A DNA stretch of 64,000 bases from positions 1,798,001 through 1,862,000 of the forward strand of contig CAVVZJ010000001.1 in the NCBI GenBank assembly GCA_963752755.1, given 5' to 3'. Numbering within the stretch: position 1 is the stretch's first letter; each line of letters begins with the position of its first letter. The notes beneath the pieces were generated by a model, which saw only the letters and a list, made by a program, of their open reading frames with translations, was not told the origin of the DNA and did not search any database. A program made the position numbers and the translations under genes. Shown one piece after another: positions 20,827-31,123 of this stretch. Source of the DNA: CAVVZJ01 sp963752755 (GTDB taxonomy: Bacteria; Planctomycetota; Planctomycetia; Isosphaerales; Isosphaeraceae).

Positions 20827-20956
20827 GGTTGCCACTCCCGGTTAGGGTTCGCGCCTCCTGCTACGGTTGCCATCGCCGGATATCCCATCGTACCATGAAA
20901 TAATAGAATCCGCCGGAATCCCGTCGCTCGGCCGCAGATCTTCGGAATGACCGCCC

Positions 20957-23023
20957 ATGCCACCGCTCCACCGGATGCCGATCGCGTATCTCGCGTTGTT
21001 GCTTGGCGGACTGGCGTTCGGGCTCTCCAGGCTCCGGACGGACCCGAGGCCCGCCGACGTCGCATCCCCGAGCCCAATCCGTTCCTGCGAAGAGCCCCAC
21101 TCGCCACTTCCGACCGCGCCCCCAGCCATTGCGGAGCCCGCCGAAGCGAGCCCGGACCCGATCCTCCGAACTCCAGAGGGTTTGCGTCGCAAAGTCCTGG
21201 TCCGGCAACTCGGGATCGTGGCGCGGAACGCTCCCGCGGGAGGCTGGGTGGTCGGGGAGCCTCTGGACTATTTCAGCATCCACTACGTGCTGTCGGACCC
21301 TCCTACCGGCCTCGACCGCTTCCAGATCGGCGACCGCGAGGGGCACTCGCTGGGCTGGGTGCCCCGGGGGGCGGTGCTGGAGTGGGACACCCGCCTGATG
21401 GCCCGGCCGACACCGCGGCCCGGACGTCCACCGCTGGTCCTTTACCGGGAGCCCGGTTGTCTGCTGGAGGCCCTCGGAACGCGAGTCTGTCCGGAGCATG
21501 GCGGGAGTTGTCCGGTCGAGGGTGAGGAAACGTCGGAGGCGACGGTCGAGGTCGCCGCACTCGGTATGCCGATCCTGGAGACGCAATCGATTCCCCAGCC
21601 AGACGGCTCGTCGCGGACGATCTACCGGGTCGCGAGCCTCGTCCGCGATCAGGCGCCCGTCGTCGTGCCGAAGGAGCCGCCGCCCGACCTGGTCCCCTGG
21701 CTGAAGCGGCTCGACGTGGCATTCGTGATCGACACGACCGCGTCCATGCAAGGGGCCATCGAAGGGGTTCGGCGGCTGGCCGAGAAGCTGATCGAGGACG
21801 CCTCCGAGCGCTATCGCGACGTGACGCTTCGCCTGGCTCTGATCGAGTATCGCGACGCCACACCAGAGTTTGCCTACGCCGTACGTCGCGTGACCGACTT
21901 CGCCGATCCCCGGTCGTTTCGCCAGGCTCTCGAAGGTCTCGCGGCTGCCGACCGCGGCGACGGTTCGATCGATGAGTCGGTGCTGGACGGCCTGGAGGCG
22001 GCCTTGCCTGATGCTCGCGGTCTGGAGCGGCTGCGATGGCCCACCGGTCGCGCTGGTGAGCTGGCGACCAGGCTGGTCGTCCTGATCGGCGATTCGCCCG
22101 ACCATGCTCACGATCTGACCCGATCCCGGCAACTAGCCGCTCGGGCCAGGACATCCAAGGTCACAATCGCTACCGTCGCGATCAACCGCCCGGGATTCCT
22201 CCGGGGAGACGAGCGCGACCGCTATTTCGACCAGTGGAACACCCTGGCGCTGGAATCCTATCGACCGACCTCGGCGGCCTCAGGGTTTGCTCAACCGATC
22301 GGGCCGTTACGCCTGCAACTGGGCGAGGGACCCGGTGCCATCGTGGCACAACTCGGTTCTTTGCTTGAAGATCGGGTGAAACAGGCCCGGGAGATGGCGG
22401 CCCTGGCGGCGGCCGAGGCGAGGGGTCGCCTGAAGCAATACACCGACAGTCGGGGCCTGACGATGGAGCAGGTTGCGCCCGTCCTGGCCGACCTTCACCG
22501 GAGCGATACGACGCCCCAGGCGCGAGGTGACCTTCGGCTCGAAGGTCATGTTGCTCCTTCGGTCCGTCGCGGCTGGATCGCCGAGCGGCAAGGGAGAATG
22601 GCCATGGTCGAGGTCGAGATCCTGATGAGTCGCCAGGAGCTTGACGCCATCATCCAGGAATTGACCCAGCTCCAGCGGGCCGTTCAGGGAGATTCCCGCG
22701 ACCTGCGCGACCTTTTGCGGATCGGGACCGCGGCCGCGGCGGGGGAAGTCACCTTTCTTGGCCAGGATCGGGGCGAGGAGACGATCGGCGAGCACCTCCG
22801 TCGGCGTCGCGGCCTACCTCCGGCCCGGCCGGGAAGTCTCCTAAGTCGCCGCCAGTCGGACCTGCTTCAGGCCGACGACCTCTTCCGGGCGGCCCTGATT
22901 CGTCGGCTGAAGGCCAGCATCGCGACGCTTGTCCAGCGGCGCAACGCTCCATTTTGGAAGGACCCTCAGCGAACGACGCCCGACGGGATGGCCCCGGTTC
23001 CCTATGCTCCCCTGGATTTCTAG
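20957..23023 (+). CDS. membrane-anchored or exported von Willebrand factor A domain protein
   Basis: The 688-residue protein starts with a hydrophobic segment (residues about 8-25, uncleaved anchor or signal peptide), a proline-rich linker, then a region of about 180 residues with W-V-V-G-E-P and G-W-V-P-R-G-A-V that resembles an SH3-like module. A von Willebrand A fold follows from about residue 250: V-A-F-V-I-D-T-T-A-S-M (metal-ion site with D-x-T-x-S), R-L-A-L-I-E-Y-R-D, and R-L-V-V-L-I-G-D-S-P-D-H. The C-terminal 200 residues are helical, with E/R/Q-rich coiled-coil character. The role is probably protein binding at the cell surface. The protein is intact. Confidence 0.75.
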   Translation: MPPLHRMPIAYLALLLGGLAFGLSRLRTDPRPADVASPSPIRSCEEPHSPLPTAPPAIAEPAEASPDPILRTPEGLRRKVLVRQLGIVARNAPAGGWVVGEPLDYFSIHYVLSDPPTGLDRFQIGDREGHSLGWVPRGAVLEWDTRLMARPTPRPGRPPLVLYREPGCLLEALGTRVCPEHGGSCPVEGEETSEATVEVAALGMPILETQSIPQPDGSSRTIYRVASLVRDQAPVVVPKEPPPDLVPWLKRLDVAFVIDTTASMQGAIEGVRRLAEKLIEDASERYRDVTLRLALIEYRDATPEFAYAVRRVTDFADPRSFRQALEGLAAADRGDGSIDESVLDGLEAALPDARGLERLRWPTGRAGELATRLVVLIGDSPDHAHDLTRSRQLAARARTSKVTIATVAINRPGFLRGDERDRYFDQWNTLALESYRPTSAASGFAQPIGPLRLQLGEGPGAIVAQLGSLLEDRVKQAREMAALAAAEARGRLKQYTDSRGLTMEQVAPVLADLHRSDTTPQARGDLRLEGHVAPSVRRGWIAERQGRMAMVEVEILMSRQELDAIIQELTQLQRAVQGDSRDLRDLLRIGTAAAAGEVTFLGQDRGEETIGEHLRRRRGLPPARPGSLLSRRQSDLLQADDLFRAALIRRLKASIATLVQRRNAPFWKDPQRTTPDGMAPVPYAPLDF

Positions 23024-23273
23024 CGAAACAGGAGAACACGGCCGCTGGATTCCGTCCGCGAGTGTGGGCAGCGAACCGACCACACGACACGCGGCCCACG
23101 ACAGGGTCGAGACGATGGAAGCCCGACCCGTGTGGTGAAGGACGACCGTTGCAACAGGCTTCACCGTCGCTCCGAAGGGAGCGGAGCGTTCCGGTGACTT
23201 TCCTCAACCGAGAGGAGAGGGGGGCTGGAGGCGGATCGGGGGGGGAACGATCCGGTTCCGGATTGAGGATCGA

Positions 23274-23645
23274 TCAGGCCTCGAGCCGCTCGAACGCCTG
23301 CACCACGAGGCGGCCGATGTCGCTGAGCCGATAGACGATCTTGCGACCTTCGCGGCGCGACTCGACGAGGCGGCCATGACGGAGCAGGGAGAGCTGATGG
23401 CTGACCGACGGCTGTGAGGGGTTGTTCAGCGCCTCGCGGATCTCGCCCGCATACTTCTCACCGTCGGAGAGCAGCAGGAGGATCATCATCCGGGTCGGGG
23501 AGGTGGCCAGCTGAAGGGTCGAGACCACCTTCTGGATGTCATGGGGCGACTCGACGGGTCGGGAGCCACCAGTGCGCTTGGTACGGGACGTTGAGGAGGT
23601 TTTGGACTTCGTCTTGGTCGAGCGAGAGGTCGCAGAGGTCATCAT
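23274..23645 (-). CDS. ArsR-family winged-helix repressor
   Basis: Of 123 residues, the first 40 are Ser/Thr/Lys-rich and probably disordered; the rest is a winged helix (L-A-T-S-P-T-R-M-M-I-L-L-L-L, E-I-R-E-A-L, Q-P-S-V-S-H-Q-L-S-L-L-R-H-G-R-L-V, R-R-E-G-R-K-I-V-Y-R-L). The D-x-C-x-C metal motif of classic ArsR is absent and the protein has no Cys, so it does not sense metal by the usual site. The start at 23645 has AAGGAG 6 bases upstream. Its target is unknown; the genes on either side are not typical ArsR partners. Confidence 0.85.
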   Translation of the reverse strand: MMTSATSRSTKTKSKTSSTSRTKRTGGSRPVESPHDIQKVVSTLQLATSPTRMMILLLLSDGEKYAGEIREALNNPSQPSVSHQLSLLRHGRLVESRREGRKIVYRLSDIGRLVVQAFERLEA

Positions 23646-24140
23646 GAGTCTCCTTTGTGTGATAATTGGTGACATCCGGGAGGGTTCAGAGGCAGGTTTC
23701 AGACGACCCGGAAGACGTCCAGTCCTTCGTTCGGTTCATCATCGCGTTGCTGATCAAGAGATCACCTGCGACATCTGATCCACGTCGCCAAGGGACCGCG
23801 CGGTTGGTCACCCCGAGAGATGACCGGAATGGGTCGGCGAGCCGATAACCAGTTCCCCGAGCGGAGCCGAAAGACGGGATCGGGCCATCCGTGCCAATTC
23901 GTGTGGGCTCCACGCTCATTATTGGCAATTGCCATGCCACAGGCATGTTTCTCACGCACAACGAAATCGGCATGATGCGAATCAGGAGCGGTGATCCTTC
24001 GCGTACTTACTTTCATAGACTCTTGCGGCGGAATTCGCAACACTTTTTCTTTCTGAGTTGGGTTTTCATCTTGATTCTAGGTCTCACTCGTGATCCTGGA
24101 GGCATTGACCCACGAAGGCGGGACCGGGAGAATCGAGGGG
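23646..24140. other. intergenic stretch, AT-richer, with palindromes
   Basis: No gene is supported. GGCAATTGCC (23924-23933) is a perfect 10-bp palindrome, closely followed by ATGCC-ACA-GGCAT at about 23934-23946. Either could bind a dimeric regulator such as the adjacent ArsR-type protein, but there is no further support. A ribosome site (GGGAG) for the next gene lies at 24126-24130. Confidence 0.35.
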
Positions 24141-27100
24141 ATGGAGCAGGTCTATTACACTCAGTGTCCGATGGGTTATGGCCTCGGGGCGACCGGAGGA
24201 TTTCAGCTCAAGCGGATGAGCCGCGACTATCCGCGGGCGGCCGATTTCCGACATTTGGGCATGCGAGTGCAAATGTCGGGCTTGACGGTCGTGAGCCCGA
24301 AAGCCTTGCGATATCGGCGTGAGGGGCAACTCGCCGAGGTCGCCTGGCTCGCGCCCCGACCTCGCGAGTTCGAGGTGGCCGCGACGGAAGGCGCCGCCCT
24401 CCGTCAATACGGTCGCCCCGGCGGTTTGTTCGCACACGGCCTGCGGCTCGATTCCAATGAGATGCGTGCATTGCAACAGTGGCCAGCGAGCCTCTACGGC
24501 TGGCCGCACTGGGTCGAGCGCGATCCGATCCCGACTGCCGGCCGCTTCCTCGAACCCATGCAATTGACCGACGAGGCCCTGGCCGATCGCGGCTTCGTGC
24601 CCCGATTCGCGGAGGTGGCGGCGCTGGCGGAACCCTGGGGTGCCGAGTTCCTCGCCGGCCTGCTCGCGGCCCTGGCCGCCGTCATGCGTACGGGACGGAC
24701 CCTCTTCCTGATCGAGGTTCCCGGGCGCCCGAATCCTCGGCGATTGGGAAGCTTGTCGCCTTGCTGACGTTTGCTTTCCCTCCCGGGATGCGGGAGGAAC
24801 TGACCTTCTCGACGCATCATGACCGGCCCGAGGGTCTCCCCGGCTTCCGCATCCACGCAACGTCGCCCTCTTCCCGGCCCGATCGGGCAGCTCTGCGGGC
24901 GCTGGGAATCGTGGCCGACCTTGGCTCCCAGATGATCGAGCCCTCGCCACCACTTCCTCGCTGGTCACGAAGGCTGGCCTCCTGGCTGATCGAGCGTGAC
25001 GAACGGGCCTGGGAGACTCACTTCTGCGACCTCATCACCGGGCTTACTGGCCCCGATCCGAGCCAGCGATGGGTCGATGACTGGCTGGATCAATTGAGTC
25101 AATTTCGCGAATGCAACGCCTGGACGCCAGTCCGGATCGCCGAAAAGGACTCACGGCGAGAATGGCACGCGGTGGCCGACTGGGCTCTGGCCTCGGGGCT
25201 TGCTCGAGTCTGGTCGGAGGCTCATCCGCCAACCTGGTGGAAGGCCGCCGCCGATGCGGCCGGAGGCTCGAACGCTGTCGCCTCGATCCTGCTGCTTCAG
25301 GGTGCCCTCGGCCAGCCCTGGCTTCGCGAGTGCGGGCCGGATCAGGTGGCGGTTCCCGACGCGAACCTCGCCAGGGCCTGGGGCGACGTGGTCGCGACCT
25401 GGTTCGGCCAGCGACCGGACGTGACCGACTGGTTTGCGGCCCTCAAACCCTTCCTGGCGAAGATGCCAGCCGATTGCCGAGCATCCTTCGTGCGTGGATT
25501 GATCGACGTCTGTCCCGAACGTGCCGACGCCACGCTCGACGCGATCGAACAGGCCCGGGCCCTGGACCGCGCCGCCTTGCTCTCGCTCCGCGGCCTCCGA
25601 GCGTTGAAGCCCGCGGTTGATCCGGCGCGTCTCGCCCAGGTTCTGGCTGTTGCCCTGGCGGACGATGCGGCGATGATCCCCGTCCTCGGGGTCCTCGCAA
25701 GCGAGGTCGCGGGGTCGGAGTCGGGGCTCGCGGCTCTCGGTTCGGCACTGGCCGAGGCCCTGCGATCCGACCGGCGTGACGAAGGCGCCATTCCAGAACG
25801 GAGGCGCCTCCGACTCTTCACCTGGGCCATCGACCGCCCGATCGGTTCGAGGTTACTCGAAGCGCATCTGGCCGCGAGCCTCTCAGAGGAGCGTGGGCGT
25901 GAGACCTTCCAGGCGGTCTTTCGCCGGATTCCGGGTGTCTTGAGCCACGCCTTGCTCAACGCCGCGCTGGAGGCGACGAGTCGTCGGGCAACATCCGTCG
26001 CGGGTTTCCGCTGGCTCGTGGAGGATGTGCTCTTGCCGACCTGGGACGATGGCACGGTCCCGCCGACGCAATGGGCCGGGCCGTATCTGGCCACATTCGT
26101 GTCGGACTTGCCGATCTGCCTGCGACTCTTTGCCCCCTCCAGGCGAGCAAGGCTCCATGACTGGCTCACCCTGGCGAGTCGTGTCGGCGACCTCTCCGAG
26201 CCCGAGTCCCGGCGACTGAGTCGCATCGAGGAATTCCAGGAAGCGTTGACCCGACCGACGGGCCGCGATCCTCAGATCAATCCCCCTTCTGGAAGTGCAG
26301 GAGGAGGAACATCCGTGGCTGCTCCGGACGCTTCTCGAGACGCATGGCCGCTCGTCGCTCGACGCCGCGATCGGGTGCCTGATGGCCTGCCAGGCGGCCT
26401 GGCCACCGGAGCTGTTCCGGCAGCGTTCGGCCCGTCGCAGGCGGCTCGCTCTGCCGATCGCGGAGATGCTTGCACGACTGGGTCAGGAATCGTCTCCACG
26501 ACTGGAGACCACCCTCGACTTCGAACCGTGGCTCGCCCGACTCGACCACCTTCTGGACGCTCTCGGTGTGGCGTCCGAGCCCGTCAAGCGTTACCAGAAA
26601 GACAGCCTGGCTGCCGAGATCGTCACAGCCACCTCTCGACTGGAGACCGTTCAGACCCAGGTCTGGAGCTTCCGCCGGCGACTCCTCCACGACGAGGCTC
26701 GCTACCCGAGCCTGGCCGCCGACATCCGCCATGACCTGCGTCGGGCGTCCCAGGTCACGCCGGCTACGGTCTTCGACGAGTGGGACCAGCGTCTGGAAGT
26801 TGGGACCCGTAGCGCCGCCTTCCTCGAAATCTTTCTCAATGCATGCGATGATGCCGAGTTCCTCGCTCTGGCGCCGAAGGTGGTCGAACGGCTGCGGACG
26901 CTGCCCCCCCTACCCTGGTGGGAATCGGGGTCGGAAGGCTCCGAGCCTGATGATCTTCGCGAGCGTTATGCCCAGATTTTGCCGTTGCGTCCCTATCCTT
27001 TCGAGGAGTTCCTGCCGATCCTGACCTGGTTTGAGCCGGCCGCGATCCGTCTCGCGGCCAGCGCAGGATCAGGTACCCGACTGGCCCCGGCGCCGTCCGG

Positions 27101-27542
27101 ATGATCTGCCGGTCCTGTCGGCGGCGACCCGGGCTCGCTGGTTTTGCCTGGAGAAGCTTTCGGAACTCACCGCGACGACTGGCTCCAGTGGTCGATCGTG
27201 CGCGACGAGCTGGAGAGGCTACCGCTGGAGAGACTCGGCACGACGGACCGCTACGTCTTGGCGAGTTGGATGATCTTCAAGGTTGCCGTGGAAGATCGGC
27301 AACGATCGACGTGGCGGCTCTCGCAGAGAAGCTTCGTCCGTTGTGGCATCGCGGACCCGGGCCGGATCGCATGCTGGTACGAACTGCTTCCCCTGGAGAC
27401 GCCCGGCCTCAAGGAGCGCATCCGGGCGCGGAAGGAGTTCGTCGAGCGGCTCGTCGAGTCGCTGTCTGCGGCTCGCGTTGAGCATCCGCCCCGAGGGGGA
27501 TGGTCTTCCCGTCGTCGGGAGGAACGGACTGTGCTAGGATAG
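24141..27542 (+). pseudogene. large GAP1-like protein (about 1130 residues), four frame breaks
   Basis: From the ATG at 24141 the N-terminus reads V-Y-Y-T-Q-C-P-M-G-Y-G-L-G, then F-R-H-L-G-M-R, A-L-R-Y-R-R, V-A-W-L-A-P-R-P-R-E-F and F-A-H-G-L, a pattern I associate with the N-terminal domain of GTPase-associated protein 1 (GAP1), predicted from genomics to act in NTP-dependent conflict or signalling systems. The rest is a long Ala/Leu/Trp-rich helical protein with no catalytic motif. Frame breaks near 24740, 26300, 27065 and 27155 must be repaired to read it through to 27542. No GTPase gene adjoins it: the ArsR-type gene is upstream and the ROK kinase downstream. The family name is tentative. 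Confidence 0.5.
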
Positions 27543-27598
27543 AGGGAACTAATGTCCTCTCGGAATCCCTCGACGGTTTCCCTGACGGATCAGGAACG

Positions 27599-28619
27599 AT
27601 GGTGCGAACGGAAGAATCCCCGCTGGTCCTCGCAATCGACCTCGGGGGGACGAAGGCGCTCGGCGCGGTTGTCGATCTCGCAATACCGTCCTGGGCCGGG
27701 CGAAGGTGGCCACGCCGGCCCGGCAGGGCGAGCGGGCGATCCTGGATGCGCTTGCGGAACTGTGCCTGGAGGCCGTCCGCGAGTCGGGCGCCTCGCTCGA
27801 ACAGATCGCGGGCGTCTGCGTCGGCTCGCCCGGCCCGCTCGACCCTGTGCGAGGCGTGATCTACTACAGCGCGAACATGAACGTGAAGAACTTCGCCCTT
27901 GGTCCTCGAGCTCTCGCGGCTACTGGGCCGGCCGGTGATGTTGCAGAACGACGTCCGCGTCGGCGGCTACGGCGAGTTCCGGCTGGGGGCGGGGCGGGGC
28001 TATCGTAACATGCTGGCGGCGTTCGTGGGCACGGGCATCGGTGGCTGCGTGATCATCGACGGCCGGATCGTCACCGGGGCCACGGACAACGCTGGCGAGA
28101 TCGGGCACATCCTGCTCAAGCCCAACGGTCCGCGCTGCGGATGCGGACGTCGGGGCTGCATGGAGGCCATGGCGAGCCGCTCCGCGATCACGCGGCGGAT
28201 CGCCAAGGCGTACGGCAAGGGGGTCGCCTCCGTGCTCGGCGAGAAGGTCGCCGCCAAGGGCGAACGGCTCAAGAGCAAGGATCTGGCGGCGGCCTTCCTC
28301 GGCGAAGGACCCCGTCACCGTTCGCGAGGTCAGCCGTGCGGCGCGGTTCCTGGGCCTGGGACTGGGCGGCCTGGTCAATGTCCTCGGCCCGGAGGTCGTG
28401 ATCGTCGGCGGGGGCGTCACCGAAGCCTTGGGGGAATCGTATCTGGGGCTCGTCCGCGCGGCCTTGCAGGAGCAGGTCTTGACCGACCCGAAGCAGACGA
28501 TCCCGGTCGTCGCCGCGGCGCTCGGCGACGACGCCGGAATCCTGGGCGCGGCGTTGCTAGCCCGTGAGCGATTCATGAACGTTCCGGATGCCCGACCCGC
28601 CGCCGTCAATGGCCCGTGA
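27599..28619 (+). pseudogene. ROK-family sugar kinase (glucokinase-like), three frame breaks
   Basis: From the ATG at 27599 the protein begins with the phosphate-binding A-I-D-L-G-G-T-K. After a slip near 27685 come G-V-C-V-G-S-P-G-P-L-D and I-Y-Y-S-A-N-M-N, after another near 27895 Q-N-D-V-R-V-G-G-Y-G-E and G-T-G-I-G-G-C-V-I, the catalytic E-I-G-H motif and the ROK zinc site C-G-C-G-R-R-G-C-M-E, and after a third near 28305 the end V-I-V-G-G-G-V to 28619. ROK kinases phosphorylate glucose or related hexoses with ATP. All key motifs are present, so the enzyme is probably intact in the organism. Confidence 0.8.
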
Positions 28620-29243
28620 CGCGACGCTGACGAAGCCAGGCGAGGAGGTCCGCCTCCTGCTCCGGCTTGAGGACCTCGGCGAAGCCCGGCATCCTCCGCC
28701 GACCGTCGCGCACGACCCTGGCATACGGCTCCATTCGCTGCGCGAGGATCGGGATCTCGACCAGATTCGTCCCCAGGTCGCCACCGCGCGCGTCCGGCCC
28801 GTGGCAGGAAGCGCAGTGAACTTCGTACAGCTTCGCCCCGGACTCGGGGCGACCGCCAATCGGCTCGGGGACGGTCGGCTGGTTCAAGATCGCGGACCTG
28901 CTCCTCGGGCATTCGGTCGAGCGGTTGCGGAGGCTGATCGACTGGATAGGCGATCGCGAGGAATTCGATCAGTCGGCCCTTCTCCTCGGGCGGAACGGGA
29001 GCCCCCCAACTGATCATCTTATCCACCTCGGAGCCCCACTGCGCGGGGGTCATCCGTTGCCGGCTGACCATCTCGACGGTGTGGCACATCAGGCAGTTGT
29101 CCCGCATCGTCCGTTCCGCTTGCGACCTGTTCGAACGGCTCGGCCAGTTCGTCGTCGGGTTCCTGGGACGGGGGTCGTGGAGGGCGGCGGAGCAGGGTGA
29201 CGAGGAGGCCGGGAACCGTTGCCCGAAGGGTCGGTGTCAACAT
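28606..29243 (-). pseudogene. exported di-heme cytochrome c (sulfite dehydrogenase electron acceptor type)
   Basis: An N-terminal hydrophobic segment from the ATG at 29243 is followed, after a slip near 29110, by a first heme site C-L-M-C-H with a downstream Met-containing helix, and after another slip near 28885 by a second heme site C-A-S-C-H ending with the typical R-R-R-M-P-G-F axial-Met loop. Its start lies only 6 bp after the stop of the upstream sulfite oxidase-like gene, so the two form an operon and the cytochrome should take electrons from that enzyme. It overlaps the end of the convergent ROK gene by 14 bp. Confidence 0.75.
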
Positions 29244-29249
29244 GGTCGA

Positions 29250-30453
29250 TCACCTCACCTCGCAATGGACTTCGTCGATCCCGTTCCAGAGATAGCCGCT
29301 CTTGTTCCAGGGTGGCGTCTCGGGCTGGGTCTGGTTCGAGGAGTCGGTGGCACGGACGCGGAGAGTGTGCTGGCCCGGCTTGGCCTGCCAGGCGAAGGTC
29401 CAGAGCCGCCAGGAACCTTCGTGCTCGGGACCTTCCAGCTCCGCGAGTCGCCAGGGTCCGCCATCGACGGAGACCTCGACATGCCGGACCAGTCCCGTTC
29501 CGGTCCAGGCTATGCCACGGACCTCGACCGGGCCCCGCCTTGAGGACGGAGCCTCGCGACGGGACGGGCGATGAGTGACTTGACGTTCATCGTCGTCACC
29601 GGCACCAGGTCTTCCGGCTTGACCATCGTGCCGGGCGGCGCGGGAACCTTCGGGATGCCGATAACCGGTCTGCTGGTAAAACCCGGGCGCCTCCTCGTTC
29701 GCGACGGTGAGGAATCGCAGCCACTTCAGCCAGTGGTTGCCCGTCCAGCCGGGGACGATCAGGCGGAGCGGCCCACCGTGCAGTCGTGGGAGCGGCTCGC
29801 TGTTCATCCGGCGGGCGACGATCGTGTTGGGGTCGAGGGCCCTGTCGAGCGGGAGACTCCGGAGGAAAGCCGGAGTCTTCGGGTTCGGCGGCGCATCGGA
29901 TCCGAGCAGATGGACATGCGCCGCGTCCGGTCGCAACCCGGCGGCCTCCAGGAGATCTTTGAGCCGGACTCCCGACCATTCCGCGTTCCCGACCGCCCCC
30001 CGTTCCCAGCCCACGCCGCCGATCTTCGGCGAGAAGAGTCCCCGGCCATTACCGGCGCACTGGAGGACGGCGTGGCAAGGTCACCTGGTCGAATCCGTCC
30101 AGGTCATCGAGGGACAGGGTCGTTTCTTTCGCGACGCTCCCGCCGATCGTCAGGCTCCAGGGGACCAGTCCGACCGCGGGGCGCCGAAGTGGCTCCGGAC
30201 GAAGAAGCAGATCGTTGGGTGTGATCCAGCGGTCGAAGACCTCGACCGGCGACTCGGCATCCAGTGGTCTCGGGTTGCGGACGATCAGACCGGCTTCGAC
30301 CGGGTCATCGGGTCCCCTCGCCTCCGACCGGTCCGGCAACCACGGAAAGGCGAGGGCACCGCCGGCCGCGGCGAGGCCACGCAGCGCCTCCCGCCGGCTC
30401 AGGCGCGGGCAGTCTGCGTCCAGGCGAGTGTCGTCGATTCGCTGATCCGACAT
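29250..30453 (-). pseudogene. molybdopterin-dependent sulfite oxidase-family enzyme, frame-broken
   Basis: From the ATG at 30453 a twin-Arg signal (S-R-R-E-A-L-R-G-L-A) leads to P-L-D-A-E-S-P...F-x-R, L-T-I-G-G-S-V and, after a slip near 30065, L-Q-C-A-G-N-G-R with the conserved Cys that binds the Mo cofactor. Next come W-G-A-V/W-S-G-V-R-L-K-D-L-L and P-G-W-T-G-N-H-W-L-K-W, then a C-terminal immunoglobulin-like dimerisation domain (V-R-G-I-A-W-T-G...H-V-E-V-S-V-D-G-G) ending at 29250. Two compensating slips garble about 40 residues near 29540-29670. With the adjacent cytochrome c this resembles a SorAB-type periplasmic sulfite dehydrogenase; the true substrate is inferred from the family only. 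Confidence 0.8.
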
Positions 30454-30832
30454 GGGAGGTTCTCCATCCTCAGAAGACACGTCGTATCGCCCAGTATGGC
30501 GTCCCGGTGGTCGCGCGTCCAACCTGCCTTCGGCGGATCGGATCATCCTGGTTGCAGCGGCATTGCGCCAGAAATCGCAATCGATCATTGCGATCGATGA
30601 AATCGGAGGAAGTTGTGCAATCCTCAAAATAAGAATGAATGAGTCATTTTCTCTAAACAAGTGGACTGGCGGCCGATTCTGAGTTACGATGGAATGGTAT
30701 ATGTGCTGGAAGAGGAGAGGGTCGGAGGCCCTCCCAATGGGAGGGCCCCGCCGAGGGATTGGGAACTGCAGTGTCGCGTCGTCGTCCGAGTTGGCCATTC
30801 AGGCTCACAACACGGGTCACGTGACATGAAGA
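30454..30832. other. intergenic stretch with a strong hairpin
   Basis: No gene is supported. GGCCCTCCCA (30727-30736) and TGGGAGGGCC (30738-30747) are perfect inverses around one base and give a very stable stem, but no T-run follows. AATGAGTCATT (30638-30648) is a perfect odd palindrome in an AT-rich stretch that may hold promoter sequences for the sulfite oxidase operon. Confidence 0.4.
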
Positions 30833-31123
30833 ATGCCCGTCGCGAATCATCGCAACGCCAAGTTCGCCCGCCTCCATCGCCTCCTCGACATCTGCCTCGA
30901 CACCTCTCGACCCCGCCGCCTCCGCACCCGTTCCGCCCGCTATGCCGCGGCTCTTGCCGAGCAGCTCGGGTTGATCACGCGCGCGAAGCGGTGCACGTGG
31001 TGTCGCCGCCGGATGCGTCTGGAGCGGCATCACTGGGACTACTCGGAGCCCTTGAATATCACGTACCTCTGCAACGACTGCCACGAGATCGCCGACTCGA
31101 TGGTTTGGGCGGGGATCGCCTGA
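30833..31123 (+). CDS. small HNH-type zinc-binding protein
   Basis: The 96-residue protein has a basic helical N-terminus and, from residue 52, the arrangement C-T-W-C-R-R-R-M-R-L-E-R-H-H-W-D-Y, then Y-L-C-N-D-C-H. Two Cys pairs around a central H-H-x-D-Y match the compact zinc-stabilised HNH nuclease-like domain common in phages and mobile DNA. Whether it cuts DNA or is only a binding domain cannot be decided. It overlaps the 3' end of the convergent histidine kinase gene by 85 bp, and no phage genes surround it. Confidence 0.65.
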   Translation: MPVANHRNAKFARLHRLLDICLDTSRPRRLRTRSARYAAALAEQLGLITRAKRCTWCRRRMRLERHHWDYSEPLNITYLCNDCHEIADSMVWAGIA

